Shown: piece by piece, positions 35,687 to 47,893 of the stretch
How positions within the stretch are numbered: position 1 is the stretch's first letter
Layout of the letters: each line of letters starts with the position of its first letter
Assembly (NCBI GenBank): GCA_034359265.1
Contig: CP136892.1
Coordinates: 9,286,501 to 9,350,500 of the forward strand
Direction: 5' to 3'
Origin: Canna indica
Lineage: Eukaryota > Streptophyta > Magnoliopsida > Zingiberales > Cannaceae
DNA length: 64,000 nucleotides
Position numbers and translations under genes: made by a program
Notes under the pieces: generated by a model
Seen by the model: the letters and a program-made list of their open reading frames with translations, nothing else
What the model was told of the DNA's origin: nothing
The model's database searches: none

Positions 35687-36268
35687 ACCCACTCCACGTC
35701 ACATCCTGCTCCACTACTATTGTTCCCGCTCCACTACTATTGTTCATTCATAGTTAAGAAGCTCAACCTCGACGCGAAGGCAACACCTCCCCTTGCCCAT
35801 TCTTCGTGATTCTAAGGCGACGACGGCGGCGAGCGGAGGAGGAGACGGCGAAGGAGGAGGAGGGGAGGAGGAGACTACGACGGAGGAGGAGACTACAACG
35901 GAGGAGGAGGAGGATGCGACACCGTCGGCGACGGCGGAGGAGGAAGAGGGAAGAAGAGGAGGAGGAGAAGGACGAGGAGGAGATGACAACGGTGGAAGGG
36001 AGAGAGAAAAAAGTGAATTTTATTTTATTTTATAAATGATAAAATAATTTACGTAAGCATCTTTAAATACATGTAAGCAAAGTCAACTAAATTATATGCC
36101 ACGTCGTCGGAACGTTAGCCACGTAGGATTTTTTTTAACAACAGGGTCACGATCAGGGACCAAAGTGACGTTTACAATTTTTTAGAAATTCAATTGAGTC
36201 AAAAAAAAAGTTGTGGGATCAATGTGAAAATTCCGAAAAAATTTAGGAACTATTTTAGATATTTTCCC

Positions 36269-36726
36269 TTCTAAAAAATAAAATAAATTATATTACTTAC
36301 TGTCTGTGCTAAACTCATCTAGTATGGGGATTAAGATTTAGTTGTAGTTGTTGTATACTCCCGGGTAATCAATTGAATTACTACCCTCATTACTATAAAA
36401 AAATGACTATTTATTTGCTTCAAGTCGACCTTGCAACCTTCTTCAGCACCTATTCCACCACTTGCAGAATAGTAGCAATCTTCTGATGTCAGTAATTACT
36501 GAAATAAAATACCAAAGTGCATCATATATTCCAGTTAAATAAAGATAGCTGTCAAACAATCTGGAAAAAAAACTATTGTGTTCGAGATTAGCTCCTAAGC
36601 TTTTTAAGAACGATCCATATTGCCCAAATTTCTGGGTAAACCAGAGTATCGGTATCTATAAATTCAGCATCTCTTACAATCTCTTTGTCATTACCTGTCA
36701 GCAATAAAGAATCTGATTTTGAAATA
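36269..36726. other. Intergenic DNA between the Pack-MULE and the copia element
   Basis: AT-rich, no gene or element end recognised. Confidence 0.5.
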
Positions 36727-36846
36727 TGTGAAATAGGGATCTAATTGTAATTACACACTATGTTGTACTTATATGTAAATCTCCTTGATATAAATAGATA
36801 GAGGGAGCTACCTACCTAAGAAGTAACTTTTTTTCCAATTTTCACA
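36727..36846 (+). repeat. 5' LTR of the short-LTR copia element
   Basis: TGTGAAATAGGGATC to CCAATTTTCACA. It shares the block TCCTTGATATAAATAGATAG (TATA region) with the 3' LTR. Confidence 0.85.
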
Positions 36847-36859
36847 TGGTATCAGAGCC
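36847..36859 (+). other. Primer-binding site (initiator Met tRNA)
   Basis: TGGTATCAGAGCC directly after the 5' LTR, the exact plant copia consensus. Confidence 0.9.
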
Positions 36860-37194
36860 ACTTATTTGAGAGAAAAAAATGCGAAATCACTTTAATTCGT
36901 GCGATTTCGCTCAAGCGGTGCTTCTTCGGCTTCCCAAATCGCTTCTTCCCGACGCTTCTTCAGATCGCGTGAACCGCAATCCTGTCTTCTTCAGATTGCA
37001 TCAACCGCGATCTCCCCCCAGAACGGAAGGTCGTCTTCTTCGTATTGCTATTTTCTCAACAGAAGAAATCGCTAGGGCATATTCATCTCCTTAAAGGTGC
37101 TGGATTTTTTTTTTTTCGGATTTACAGTACAACAAATCCCCTCAACAACCCAGATCAACACTCTATTTGTCTTTAACAACACCTTATCTCACCA

Positions 37195-38105
37195 TGTCAT
37201 CTTCATCTAACCGAGGACGACTTAAGTATACTCATCGTGGGAATAGAGGTACGTAGTACAAGAGAGCACTAGTACTCTTTACATGGCCTTCCTCCTGATC
37301 GTCTGTCCTACACTACGGATCTAGCGCACTTTGATCAGCCATCCTCTAATGGTATTTTGGGCAGTTAATCTCATCCTCCTAGAACTACAACTACTATTAC
37401 TGCATATGAGTATTATCAACTTCTTCAATATCAATCTGCTCAAAACACTCAGTCACAACAGTCAGTGTAGTCAATATTTGCCTTTGTTCCTAGAAGTACT
37501 CCTACTGCATGTTTGACACATACTTCTGGTACACACCCTTGGATTCTTGACTCAGGCGCATCTGATCACATGTTTGGTAACCTTTTTATTTTATCCAATT
37601 TAGTTACCCCATCCTCATCCGCTAGTGTCACTCTTGTTGATGGTTCCTCTTCATCGGTAAATGGCATTGGTCATGTCTCACTTACACCATCAATACCACT
37701 TAGACATGTGCTTTATCTACCTCAGTTTTTTTTAGTTTACTTTCTATTAGCAAATTGACTCGGGACTTACATTGCTCTATCACAATTACGTACCTCTGAT
37801 CCTGTTCTTATTCAAGATTCTCAGACTAGCAAGGTGATTGACACATGGCATGAGTCTAGGGGGTTATACCAGATTACCAGCTAACCAAACCACCTTTCGT
37901 TGCCTTGGTGGCTAATTCATCTCCCCTGCAGATACACAACATGTTGGGACATACTCATTTACAGAATCTAAAGACGATGTGTCCTAGTCTTTCTTCAATT
38001 TCGAGTCTTGAGTGTAAATCCTATCAACTCGGCAAACATTCTTGGTCCTCTTTCTCATGTAATGTCAATAAGCGTGCTTCGACACCTTTCTATCTTATTC
38101 ATTCT
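37195..38105 (+). pseudogene. Copia gag-end, protease and pre-integrase remnant
   Basis: A short gag-like start (MSSSSNRGRLKYTHRGNRG) leads to HPWILDSGASDHMFGNLFIL (37540-37600), the copia protease with its DSGA active-site motif, then SVNGIGHVSLTPSIPLRHVL. The GAG-pre-integrase part reads MLGHTHLQNLKTMCPSL and LECKSYQLGKHSWSSF (37940-38050), with the His/Cys zinc residues in part kept. It ends at an HS pair interrupted by the solo LTR; the same frame resumes at 48613 with NVWGLSRVSS. Several stops. Confidence 0.8.
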
Positions 38106-38567
38106 TGTTGTTCAAATACCCACACTAGAAGGGGAGATTGAATAGTATTGGGTTAAAACTACGTTCAATTCGATTTCTTTTTAATTCAATTCCGAACGCA
38201 ACCAAATCGACATGCTATTATTCTACGATGCTTGACAAGTATGAATAGCAATTATAGCAATCAATCAAGGCAATACAAACACAAATAAGTATAGTGGTTC
38301 GGCCAACTGCCTACTCCACTACCTTGGCTCCACACCAAGGATTTCTAACCAAATCATTTATAGACTATGTGTTTCCCTTTGAATACAACCAATGACTCGC
38401 TTCTCAACACTTTGAGAATGCCTCAAACCTATTCACATAGACAAAACATAATTTTAAAAAGAAAACCATAAGGTGTTTAACCTAGCACACCTAGTAAGCT
38501 AACAAAGAAAATCTAGCTTAATAACAAGAAAAAACACAACAAAATGAGCTAAAGAGTAGACCACAAC

Positions 38568-40899
38568 TGTCATGCCCCAACTCAGGGTACGTGTGACCGG
38601 CCAAGGTACGTGTCAGTACCCCGAAACCTACCCTATGCACTGACCAATAACTCATAAAGCACAATCAGACCAACATGAAAAACTTGTGATGTTTTCGAAC
38701 AGTTTAACCAAACCAAGTTCGAAAACATCACAAGTTTTTAAATAAACATCCAAAGGTTTTCAAAGAAACATCTCAATGTTTTACTAATCCAACTCAGTGC
38801 ATACACACGACTCTACTCAACCACGACTACGACTATAAAGCTGCTAGCTACGAGATCTGCACCTACGTCGGCCCTCCAATCAAGTCGTACCTCACTGGTC
38901 GAGCTCTGCAAAACAACAATAAATAAACTGTGAGTTCGCGAGGAACTCAGTGAGCGGTTCTTCCGAACATCCACTTAAATCCTCGGCAAGATAGCATATA
39001 CAAGGATACAATACAGATAAGGAATTTTTAGATTGATCACACTATAGTATTCAACCATTATGCCAAGTCATAAGAACAAGTAAACAGGCCTCTTCGGCCC
39101 TTAATAAGTCCACTGTAGCTCACCCACTAGTGGCCTAAGAGGTGTGGAAGGTTCGGTGCTCCTCTATACAAAACCAGGCCGGTCGACCTACCCAAAACCA
39201 GCCCATAAGGGCATCTCATAATGAACATTCATGTCTCGAATCCGTCGACTAGGATGGCCTCTAGCCTCAGAAATCCTCCGGGTTTGGGATAGCTAGTCCC
39301 ACCCAACTAGGGTCTACCATCAGCGTGGCCCACTAACGGAATCTCAAGACCCTCCGCCACTCGGGTCTAACATCTAGCGGGCCCGCTGGTGCAATCTCAA
39401 GACCTTATAAACCATTGAATCGTGTGGTAGCCGTTCGGCTAATGACACTCCTCAGCAGACCATCTTAACCATAACCGGAACCTGGTTGTGCAAGTTTCCC
39501 CGTGTTTTGCTTTCCGGGCATTGCCCATATCCGACCCTCCCCCTCGGGTCGCACTACTAGGATATTGGTATCCGCTAACTATCCCTAGGTGTAGAACCTA
39601 GTAAGTGTACTTGTCTCTAAGTTAAATGTCACAACTAGGTACCAAAATCTTTCTTTTTGAAGTTGTTAGAACGTACCAAATATAGATGAGTACGCTGTTT
39701 ACCATTAACAACAACACTTGCCAAAAATAATCATGAGCAACAATTATCATGTGAAAGCCAAATTAAAGGGGATAAATTCTACTAAATGAACCGATAAGGA
39801 ACATACGATGTACATGGCAACGATTGAACATAATATCTATAAATTAATGAAATATTTTCTTTGATTCATATGCCATAACAATCCTATCCATATATGCATT
39901 AGCAAGAATATTTTCATAAACATGAGAATATAGATCTATAGTTACTAACAATTTCTAGGATGAACGGCAATCATATAACATACTTAAAATCTAACGCCAA
40001 GCATATAAGTATGAATCAAGATAACATAACATGAAACCTAGCATAATAATTTGAATAGTCTTGTATTTCCACCCTTGCCCTTGCTCGGCCGACTCAAACA
40101 GGGTATCACCTTGCTCGGCCGAGCCCTCTAGGGAAGGTGGGCATGTTTGTGACAACTACGTAAGCATCAACCCAAAGATCTAACATTTAACGAACATAAA
40201 TCAACCCATGAGTTGGAAGACGATCGGGGAAATTGAGGAAAATTTTGGCACGACCTTTCTCCTTTTTCCCCCACTCGGCCAACCCATAAAACGTGAAAAA
40301 TACGATCTAAAATATGAGATCACAAGTACACCAATCATTTAGAGTTTGAACACGAGAAAAACCACATCGATCGACAAGAAAACTCGTGAAAGAAACTCAA
40401 TTTCAAAGATCACTGGGTTCGGCCACTCGCCTCCCCTCACAACCAAACTAACCACTCACCTCGATTGGATCAAAAGATGGGCTCGATGAAGATGAACTCC
40501 GATTTCCTCGAGCGTCAACACGAACTTGGCGCCGAACACAATCCCCCTCGATCCCCTTCCTCTTGGGTTGCGTACGGCTCTCCTCTATGAGCCGCACGGC
40601 TGACTTGGGTGTGGGGTTTTATTTCCCTCATCTCTTGATTAAAATACCCCCAACCACTTACTTACCTCCTCATCCGACTCCACCTAACCCAGATCGAATC
40701 CCGACTCGATCCGCGAACCCAATCTCAACCCAACTTGAGTCAACCAATAGTCATCAACTCAACTACCAACATTAGGCTATAATTTTAATAAATTTTTACC
40801 TGCTATTCGTGGCAATCTCGCGACTCTGCTCGGCTAGCTCCCGACCTGATGGGCTGCACTACGAAAAAATAATTATATTAGGAAACCCCGGTTAATACA
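38568..40899 (-). repeat. 3' LTR of the gypsy element
   Basis: 2332 bp. Nearly collinear with the right LTR but with small indels and many substitutions; the right copy carries extra bases near 45625-45665 (CAAAAGCAACAGTACC), accounting for much of the length difference. Confidence 0.92.
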
Positions 40900-40920
40900 A
40901 CCTTTTTTCCCCTTAAGGAA
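40900..40920 (-). other. Polypurine tract of the gypsy element
   Basis: Minus strand AAGGGGAAAAAAGGT directly before the 3' LTR start TGTATTAACC; primer for plus-strand synthesis. Confidence 0.8.
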
Positions 40921-40939
40921 AATTTGTCCTCGAATTTTG

Positions 40940-42257
40940 TAGAATCATACAGATTTACCAGTCCTTCGAACAGGGAAGGGTAGCGTTCCCTCATGTCCTC
41001 TCTACTTCCCAAGTAGCTTCCTGCCCGGTGTGATGCTCCCACCTAACTTTCACCAAGGGAATTTCCTTGGATCTCAGCTTCCTGATCTGTCGGTCAAGTA
41101 TCTCCACTGGCCTCTCCCCATACGAGACCGCCGTGTCCACCTCAACCGCTATCAGCTCGATCACGTGGGACTCATCCCTCATATATCTCCGGAGCATTGA
41201 CACATGAAAAACTGGGTGAACTCTGTTAAGGCTAGGAGGCAAAGCCAGCTCATAAGCCACCACGCCTCTCCACTTGAGAATAGGGAAAGACCCAATGAAC
41301 CTAGGGCTTAACTTTCTCTTCTTCCCAAATCGGACTACCTCTTTCATGGGGGAAACCTTTAGGAACACCAAGTCGCCCTCAGCGAACTCCAACTCTCTGG
41401 TTTTCTTATCGGCATACATTTTCTGGCGGCTCTAAGCTGCCAACAGTCTTTCCTTTATCAGTTGTACATTCTTCACTGTCTCCTCGATCAAGCTAGTCAG
41501 GATCTACCATGAGAGTCTCTCCGGTCTCAAATCAGCCCACAGGAGACCTACACCGCCGCCCATACAATGCCTCGAAGGGAGCCATGCCAATGCTATTGTG
41601 ATAGCTATTGTTGTAGGCAAACTCAATCAACGACAGGTGTTTCTCCCAACCGCCTGCCAGGTCCAAAACGCAGGCCCTCAGTATATCTTCCAAAGTTTGG
41701 ATGGTTCTCTCAGACTGTCCGTCTGTTTGCAGATGAAAAGTCGTGCTGAAACGCACTTGAGTGCCCAAGGCTTCTTGGAAGGACTGCCAAAACCGGGCTG
41801 TGAACTGGGTACCTCGATCTGATATGATCATCATTGGGGTACCGTGATAAGCCACAATCTTGTCTAGAAATAGTCGGGCATCCTGCTCCGCAGAAAAGGT
41901 CATTTTCACTGGAATGAAGTGTGCGGTCTTGGTTAACCGATCCACTACCACCCAAATGGAATCAAAACCTCCTCTTGACTTAGGCAACCCGTTCACTAGG
42001 TCCATGGTGATTTTCTCCCACTTCCATTCGGGGACCTCGAGGTTCTGCAGCAGTCCTGCAGGCTTTAGGTGTTCGGCTTTCACCTGCTGGCAGACCAAAC
42101 ATTTGAATACAAACTCTGCTACCTCTCTCTTCATGCCCTTCCACCAGTAATGTTGCCTTAATTTCCGGTACATTTTGGTGGCTCCCGGATGCATCGTATA
42201 AGTGGAACGGTAATCCATTTCCAAAACCTGTCGGCGAACCTCTGCCATATCAGGCAC
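40940..42257 (-). pseudogene. Gypsy integrase with C-terminal chromodomain-like end
   Basis: The open piece 42257-41532 holds the zinc-binding HHCC part (MHPGATKMYRKLRQHYWWKG, CLVCQQVKAEHLKPAGLLQ) and the catalytic core: Asp in WVVVDRLTKTAHFIPV, Asp in ISDRGTQFTARFWQSF, Glu in HLQTDGQSERTIQTLE. After stops at about 41420-41530 the next piece (41419-40991) begins [20 protein letters not shown], then the GPY/F-like part ([18 protein letters not shown]). It ends [36 protein letters not shown], the chromodomain-type tail of Tekay/Del elements. Integrase inserts the cDNA; the chromodomain targets chromatin. Confidence 0.85.
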
Positions 42258-42318
42258 TACGATCCGATCTCTAAATCTTAGAACACCCTCTGAGTCGACC
42301 TTGAACCCATCATCAGCG

Positions 42319-43734
42319 TCATCTCTGCGGACCAGATCCCTTGTCAGAGAACAAAATGTGTCCTCCTCCTGCGCGGCACGCGCACAACATGTCCACCAAG
42401 GTGGACTGTACTCGCAGGTGCGCCACCAGGGTACCCGATGCTGACACAGTCAGGGTTGCTCCTTCATCCAAGCACAACGTTAGCTCTCGAGCTAGGGGCC
42501 TTCTTCTGATTTCTAAATGAGCTAAACTGCTCATGGATTTTCTGCTCAAAGCATCCACTACCACATTGGCTTTCCCCGGATGATACATAATAGTGTAGTC
42601 ATAGTCCTTTAGGAGCTCCGGCCACCTTCTCTGCTTGAGGTTTAGCTCTTTTTGGGTAAGTAAGTACTGGAGGCTCTTGTGATTTGTATAAATCTCACAA
42701 GTCTCCCCGTATAGGTAATGATGCCAGAGCTTTAGTGCAAAAACCACTACTGCCAGCTCTAGATCGTGCGTCGGGTAGTTCTTTTCATGTACCTTCAGCT
42801 GGCGGAACGCATAGGCTATGACTCTGCCAAACTGCATCAAAACACAATCTAGGCCAACCCGAGAGGCATCACAGTAGACTACAAATCCTCCTGAGCCGGA
42901 AGGTATGGCTAACACGGGCGCCGACGTCAAGCATTCCTTGAGCTTCTGAAAGCTCGCCTCACACTTGTCGTCCCAAACAAATTTGACCTTTTTTTGAGTC
43001 AACTGAGTCAAAGGGGCTGCAATCCTAGAGAAGTTCTCTACGAACTTTCGGTAGTACCCGACCAACCCAAGAAAGCTGCGGATCTCAGTCACGCTGGTTG
43101 GCCGCCTCCAGTTCTGCACTGCCTCCACCTTTGCAGGATCTACCCTTATCCCATTCTTGGACACTACATGGCCTAGGAACCCTACACTTTTTAACCAGAA
43201 TTCACACTTGGAGAATTTTGCGAATAACCGGTGCTCTCTAAGGGTTTCCAGGACCATCCTCAAGTGCTCGGAGTGCTCCTCCTCACTCTTGGAGTATACC
43301 AAGATGTCGTCAATGAAGATGATCACAAAACTATCCAGGTACTCCTTAAACACCATGTTCATCATGTCCATGAAAGCAACAGGTGCATTGATTAGACCAA
43401 AGGACATCACTAGGAACTCGTAGTGGCCATAGCGAGTCCTAAAGGCAGTCTTAGGCACATCGCAGTCTCGGATCCTCAGCTGATGGTATCCGGACCTTAA
43501 ATCTATCTTCGAAAACCATCGTGCCCCATGCAGTTGGTCAAATAAATCGTCTATCCTCAGCAGTGGGTAACGATTTTTGATTGTCACTTTATTCAGCTGC
43601 CTATAGTCGATGCACATGTGCATTGACACACTCGGCCGAATGAAACCCAGGTCCAGCATTTCTTGCAATTGCACTTTTAACTCCCTGAGTTCGGCCGGCG
43701 CCATCCTATAGGGTGGGATGGAGATCGGCTTCAC
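42319..43734 (-). pseudogene. Gypsy reverse transcriptase and RNase H
   Basis: 471 codons open. Starts [20 protein letters not shown], then [30 protein letters not shown], and the catalytic [11 protein letters not shown]. The RNase H part has [14 protein letters not shown] and [17 protein letters not shown] and ends [14 protein letters not shown]. Oddity: between FIRPSVS and MHMCIDYR about 17 residues normally present (the PWGAPVLFVKKKDG block) are missing, a small in-frame deletion in a conserved motif. The enzyme copies the element RNA into DNA; this copy is probably inactive because of that deletion. Confidence 0.88.
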
Positions 43735-43903
43735 CTAGGGCTGCAAATCGATGCAGAAATCAATCTCTCTCCTGGGCGGCAATCCTGACAACTCCTCGGG
43801 AAACACATCGAGGAACTCATAGACTACCAAAGTACCACCGACATCCCCAGCCGCATCCCCCTTATCCTCGGCCATAAATACCAAGGCCAGGAAGGACTGG
43901 CAG

Positions 43904-43924
43904 CCCCCCCCCCCCCCCCCCCCC
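43904..43924 (+). repeat. Homopolymer of 21 C
   Basis: An uninterrupted C run between protease and reverse transcriptase of the gypsy element. G/C runs of this length are rare in plant DNA and prone to sequencing/assembly error, so the length is uncertain. Confidence 0.9.
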
Positions 43925-43957
43925 GAAGCAGTTTACGAGCCTTAAGGTGAGATGACC

Positions 43958-44494
43958 CTAATCGGGTCGCTTCTTCCTTCTCCTTGGAAGGTGAACTACG
44001 GCACCCTCGGGCTTACTGAACATGACTGTGTTAGCCCTATAATCCAGCAATACAAAGTGCCCCGCCAGCCAATCCATGCTGAGGATGACATCAAGTTCAA
44101 GCATGGGCAGGAGTGCCAAATCTGCCCTCAATGCATGGCTGCAGATGTGCACTTCGCGGCCTTGGAAAATTGATTTGGCTATGATTGCATCGCCTATAGG
44201 CATTGATACTACAAATGGCCCGTCGAGCAAAGAAAGTGTCATTGGTAACTCAGCAGCAAATTTGACAAATACAATCGAGTGTGTGGCACCCGGATCAAAT
44301 AGAACATAAGCAACAGATGAACATACTAAAATAGTACCTGTTACCACTGCTCTAGATGCCTCTGCCCCATCACGGTTCACGGTGTAAACTCGGGCAGACG
44401 GTTTCTCAGAGTGACTAGCCTGTGGCCATCTGCTCTGCATCTGACCCTTCTGTGCCACTGACCCCACTAACATCGGCGCTTTTCCTCTTGACAA
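43958..44494 (-). pseudogene. Gypsy aspartic protease
   Basis: Minus strand, 178 codons open. VTGTILVCSSVAYVLFDPGA is the retropepsin flap/active-site region, with DPGATHS in place of the usual DSGATHS: the Ser next to the catalytic Asp is changed. Later LELDVILSMDWLAGHFVLLD matches the conserved D(V)I(L)GMDWL block with Gly to Ser. It is cut off from the reverse transcriptase by stops and the poly-C tract. Confidence 0.8.
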
Positions 44495-45300
44495 CTAGGA
44501 TCTCTGGCCACCTCTATCGGGCAATCCTTCCTAAAGTGCCAAACATGCCCACATCTAAATCATGCATCTGTGTAGCCATAGCAAGCCTCCCAGTGCTTCT
44601 GGTTACAACGACCACACTGCGGCATGTCTGCCTTTTGAGTAGCGCCCCCTGCCTCTGACTACCTCGTCGCCCCTGTCCCTGAGCCTCCGCGGCCCCGATT
44701 ACTACTGTGGCCACGAATCTGCTGGTGATCTGTGGCGGTCACAGTTCCCTCCGAATGCCACGGCCGACCTCCAGTCCCTTGAGGCCGAAACTTCTTCTTG
44801 AACGACCCATCATTTCGCTCGGACGGCACCAGTGCTTCTTTCCGGAGGGTCTCATCGACTACCCGAGCAAATGTGGAGTCCTTGGTGTAATGGATATGCC
44901 TGCCTATTCGAGGTCTCAGACCCTCCACGAACCTCTTCACCCTAGCGGTCTCGGTTGCCACTAGAGTTGGGTGGTACCTAGAGAGCCGGGTGAACTCCAT
45001 TTCGTAATCTGCTACTGTCATACCTCCAGATTGACGCAGCAACTCAAAATCTCGTGCCTGCTTATCGCAGACACTCATCGGCAGGTACTGTTCCTCTACA
45101 GCTGCCCAAAATTCTTCTGCGGAGCGCTTCTGTTAATTAAGCTACCTGAGCCTGAAGCTACACAACTGCTGAATCCTGGCCCTCTACCTCAGACTGTTCT
45201 CTTTCACGGCCCCGACCCTGACTTCGGCCTCGTCCCCGTCCTCGGCCCTGGCCTTCGGTAGAATTACTACCGCTACCGCTCAGAGCAGCATTTCAGGCCT
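44490..45300 (-). pseudogene. Gypsy gag remnant with zinc knuckle
   Basis: Minus strand: an Arg/Gly/Gln-rich start (GRGRGRSQGRGRERE), then after a gap FWAAVEEQYLP and MTVADYEMEFTRLSRYHPTL, RVKRFVEGLRPRIGRHIHY, typical of Tekay Gag. The zinc knuckle near 44500-44560 reads FRCGHVWHFRKDCP with its first Cys turned into a stop. The middle of Gag (the part before AFWAAVEEQY) appears deleted. Frame changes at about 44560. Confidence 0.75.
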
Positions 45301-45496
45301 CCATCGAACTATCAAAAAATAATGATTTCACCATTAATATTAACAAACTCATTCAATTATAATTTAAGTTACTAACTGCATGCTGCATTGAGTGCAGTCG
45401 TGGTTGCCTGATCTCGTAGCATAACTATACCGTACGTAGACATGCTAGCATATGCCTCGTTCGGTACTCAATTCCTAGTCGTAGTCAAGACCTAAC

Positions 45497-45514
45497 AAAA
45501 GCTTTGATACCAAC
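45497..45514 (-). other. Primer-binding site of the gypsy element
   Basis: Minus strand reads TTGGTATCAAAGCTTTTG right after the LTR end, a variant of the Met-tRNA site TGGTATCAGAGC usual in this clade. Confidence 0.75.
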
Positions 45515-45516
45515 TT

Positions 45517-47893
45517 TATCACGCCCCAACTCAAAGTACGCGTGACCGGCCACGGTATGTGTCAGTACCCCGAAGTCTACCCTATGCACTGACCAATAAC
45601 TCATAAAGCACAACCAGACCAACATGGAAATAATAAACAAAAGCAACAGTACCAAACTTTATTAGTTGTTGAAAATAGTTTAACTAAACCAAGTTCGAAA
45701 ACATCACAAGTTTTTAAATAAACATCTAAAGGTTTTCAAAGAAATGTCTCAATGTTTTACAAAACAAACTCAGTGCATACACACGACTCTACTCAACCAC
45801 AACTACGACAATAAAGCTATTAGCTACGAGATCTACACCCACGTCTGCCCTCCAATCGCACTATGCCACAAAGCCGTACCTCACTGGTCGAGCTCTACAA
45901 AACAACAATAAATAAACCGTGAGTTTGCGAGGAACTCAGTGAGCAGTTCTTCCGAACCTCCACTTAAATCCTTGGCAAGATAGCATATACAAGGATACAA
46001 TATAGATAAGGAATTTTTAGATTGATCACACTATAGTATTCAGCCATTATGCCAAGTCATAAGAACAAGTAAACATGCCTCTTCAGCTCTCAATAAGTCC
46101 ACTGTAGCTCAGCCACTAGTGGCCTAAGAGGTGTGGAAGGTACGGTGCTCCTCTATACAAAACCAGGCCGATCGGCCTATCCAAAGTCAGCCCATAAGGG
46201 CATCTCATAATGAACATTCATGTCTCGGATCCGTCGACTAGGATGACCACTAGCCTCAGAAATCCTCTGGGTTTGGGATAGCTAGTCCCACTAAACTAGG
46301 GTCTACCGTCAGCGTGGCCCACTAACGGAATCTCAAGACCCTCCGCCACTCGGGTCTAACATCTAGCGGGCCTGCTGGTGGAATCTCAAGATCCTATAAA
46401 CCACTGAATCGTGTGGTAGCCATTCGGCTAATGACACTCCTCAATAGACCATCTTAATCACAACCGGAACCTAGTTATGCAAGTTTCTCCGTGTTTTGCT
46501 TTCCGGGCATTGCCCATATCCGACCCTCCCCCTCGGGTCTCACTACTAGGATATTGATATCCGCTAACTATCCCTAGGTGTATAACCTAGTAAGTGTACT
46601 TGTCTCTAAGTTAAATGTCACAACTAGGTACCAAAATCTTTCTTTTTGAAGTTGTTAGAACGTACCGAATATAGATGAGTACACAGTCTACCATTAACAA
46701 CAACACTTGCCAAAAATAATCATGAGCAACAATTATCATGTGAAAGCCGAATTAAAGAGGATAAATTCTACTAAATGACCCAATAAGGAACATACGATGT
46801 ACATGGCAACGATTGAACATAATATCTAAGAATTAATGAAATCTTTCCTTTGATTCATATGCCATAACAATCTTATCCATATATGCATTAGCAAGAACAT
46901 TTCCATAAACATGAGAATATAGATCTATAGTTACTAACAATTTCTAGGATGAACGGCAATCATATAACATACTTACAATCTAACACCAAGCATATAAGTA
47001 TGAATCAAGATAACATAACATGAAACCTAGCATAATAATTTGAATAGTCTTGTATTTCCACCCTTGCCCTTGCTCGGCCGACTCAAACAGGGTATCACCT
47101 TGCTCGGCCGAGCCCTCTAGGGAAGGTGGGCATGTTTGCGACAACTACGTAAGCATCAACCCAAAGATCTATCATTTAACGAACATAAAGCGACCAATGA
47201 GTTGGAAGACGATCGGGCAAAATTGAAGAAAATTTTGGCATGACCTTTCCCCTTTTTCCCCCACTCGGCCAACCCATAAAACGTGAAAAATACGATCTAA
47301 AACATGAGATCACAAGTACACCAATCATTTAGAGTTCGAACACGAGAAAAACCACATCGATCGACAAGAAAACTCGTGAAAGAAATCCGATTTCAAAGAT
47401 CACTGGGTTCGGCCACTCGCCTCCCCTCACAACCAAACTAACCACTCACCTCTATTGGATCAAAATATGGGCTCGATGAAGACGAACTCTGATTTCCTCG
47501 AGCGTCGACACGAACTTGTCGCCGAACACAATCCCCCTCGATCCCCTTCCTCTTGGGCTGCGTACGGCTCTCCTCTATGAGCCGCATGGTTGACTTGTGT
47601 GAGGGGTTTTATTCCCCTCATCTCTTGATTAAAATACCCCCAACCACTTACTTACCTCCTCATCCGACTCCACCTAACCCAGATCGAATCCCAACTCAAT
47701 CCACGAACCCAATCTCAACCCAACTTGACTCAACCAATAGTCATCAACTTAACTACCAACATTAGGCTATAATTTAAATAAATTTTTACCTACTATTCGT
47801 GGCGATCTCGCGACTCGGCCCAGCTAGCTCCCGACCCGATGGGCTGCACGACAAATTTTTTTAAAAAAATATTAGAAAACCCCGGTTATTACA
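45517..47893 (-). repeat. 5' LTR of the gypsy element
   Basis: 2377 bp. Followed on the minus strand by the primer-binding region. Confidence 0.92.

Larger units (their letters stand above)
33485..36268. mobile_element. Pack-MULE carrying an antenna-protein gene copy
   Basis: Long inverted arms: left about 33485-34268 (including a 264-bp later insertion with its duplication), right about 35672-36268. Matching landmarks: TATAATTTAGTTGACTTT / AAGTCAACTAAATTATA, TTATAAAATAAAATAAAATT / its inverse, TGGTGGAGCAGGATGC / CATCCTGCTCCACTA, GAGTGGGTTCATTTGGTTCT / AGAACCAAATGAACCCACTC. The right terminus reads TAAAATAGTTCC...GGGAAAATATC-type on the minus strand, a MULE-like end; the left outermost arm is shortened. 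Between the arms lies an LHCA5-like gene with its introns, so it was captured as genomic DNA, the defining feature of Pack-MULEs. Confidence 0.75.
38568..47893 (-). mobile_element. Ty3/gypsy chromovirus (Tekay/Del type), complete structure, TSD ACAAC
   Basis: LTRs 38568-40899 and 45517-47893, in minus orientation, flanked by the perfect duplication ACAAC (38563-38567 and 47894-47898). LTR ends: TGTATTAACCGGGG on the minus strand at 40899 (TGTAATAACCGGGG at 47893) and GGGGCATGACA / GGGGCGTGATA. Internal 4.6 kb: gag, protease, reverse transcriptase/RNase H, integrase with a C-terminal chromodomain-like end, the Ty3/gypsy order. Structure is complete, but the coding frame is broken in several places. 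It sits inside a solo LTR, itself inside a copia element. Confidence 0.92.

Noticed and set aside
35744..36039. Glu/Arg-rich and Ser-rich frames on both strands
   Set aside because: GGAGGA-type low complexity in the right arm of the Pack-MULE.
40563..40775. 70-codon frames repeated at 40563 and 47553
   Set aside because: They are the same position in the two LTRs of the gypsy element; the repetition reflects LTR identity, not a duplicated gene.
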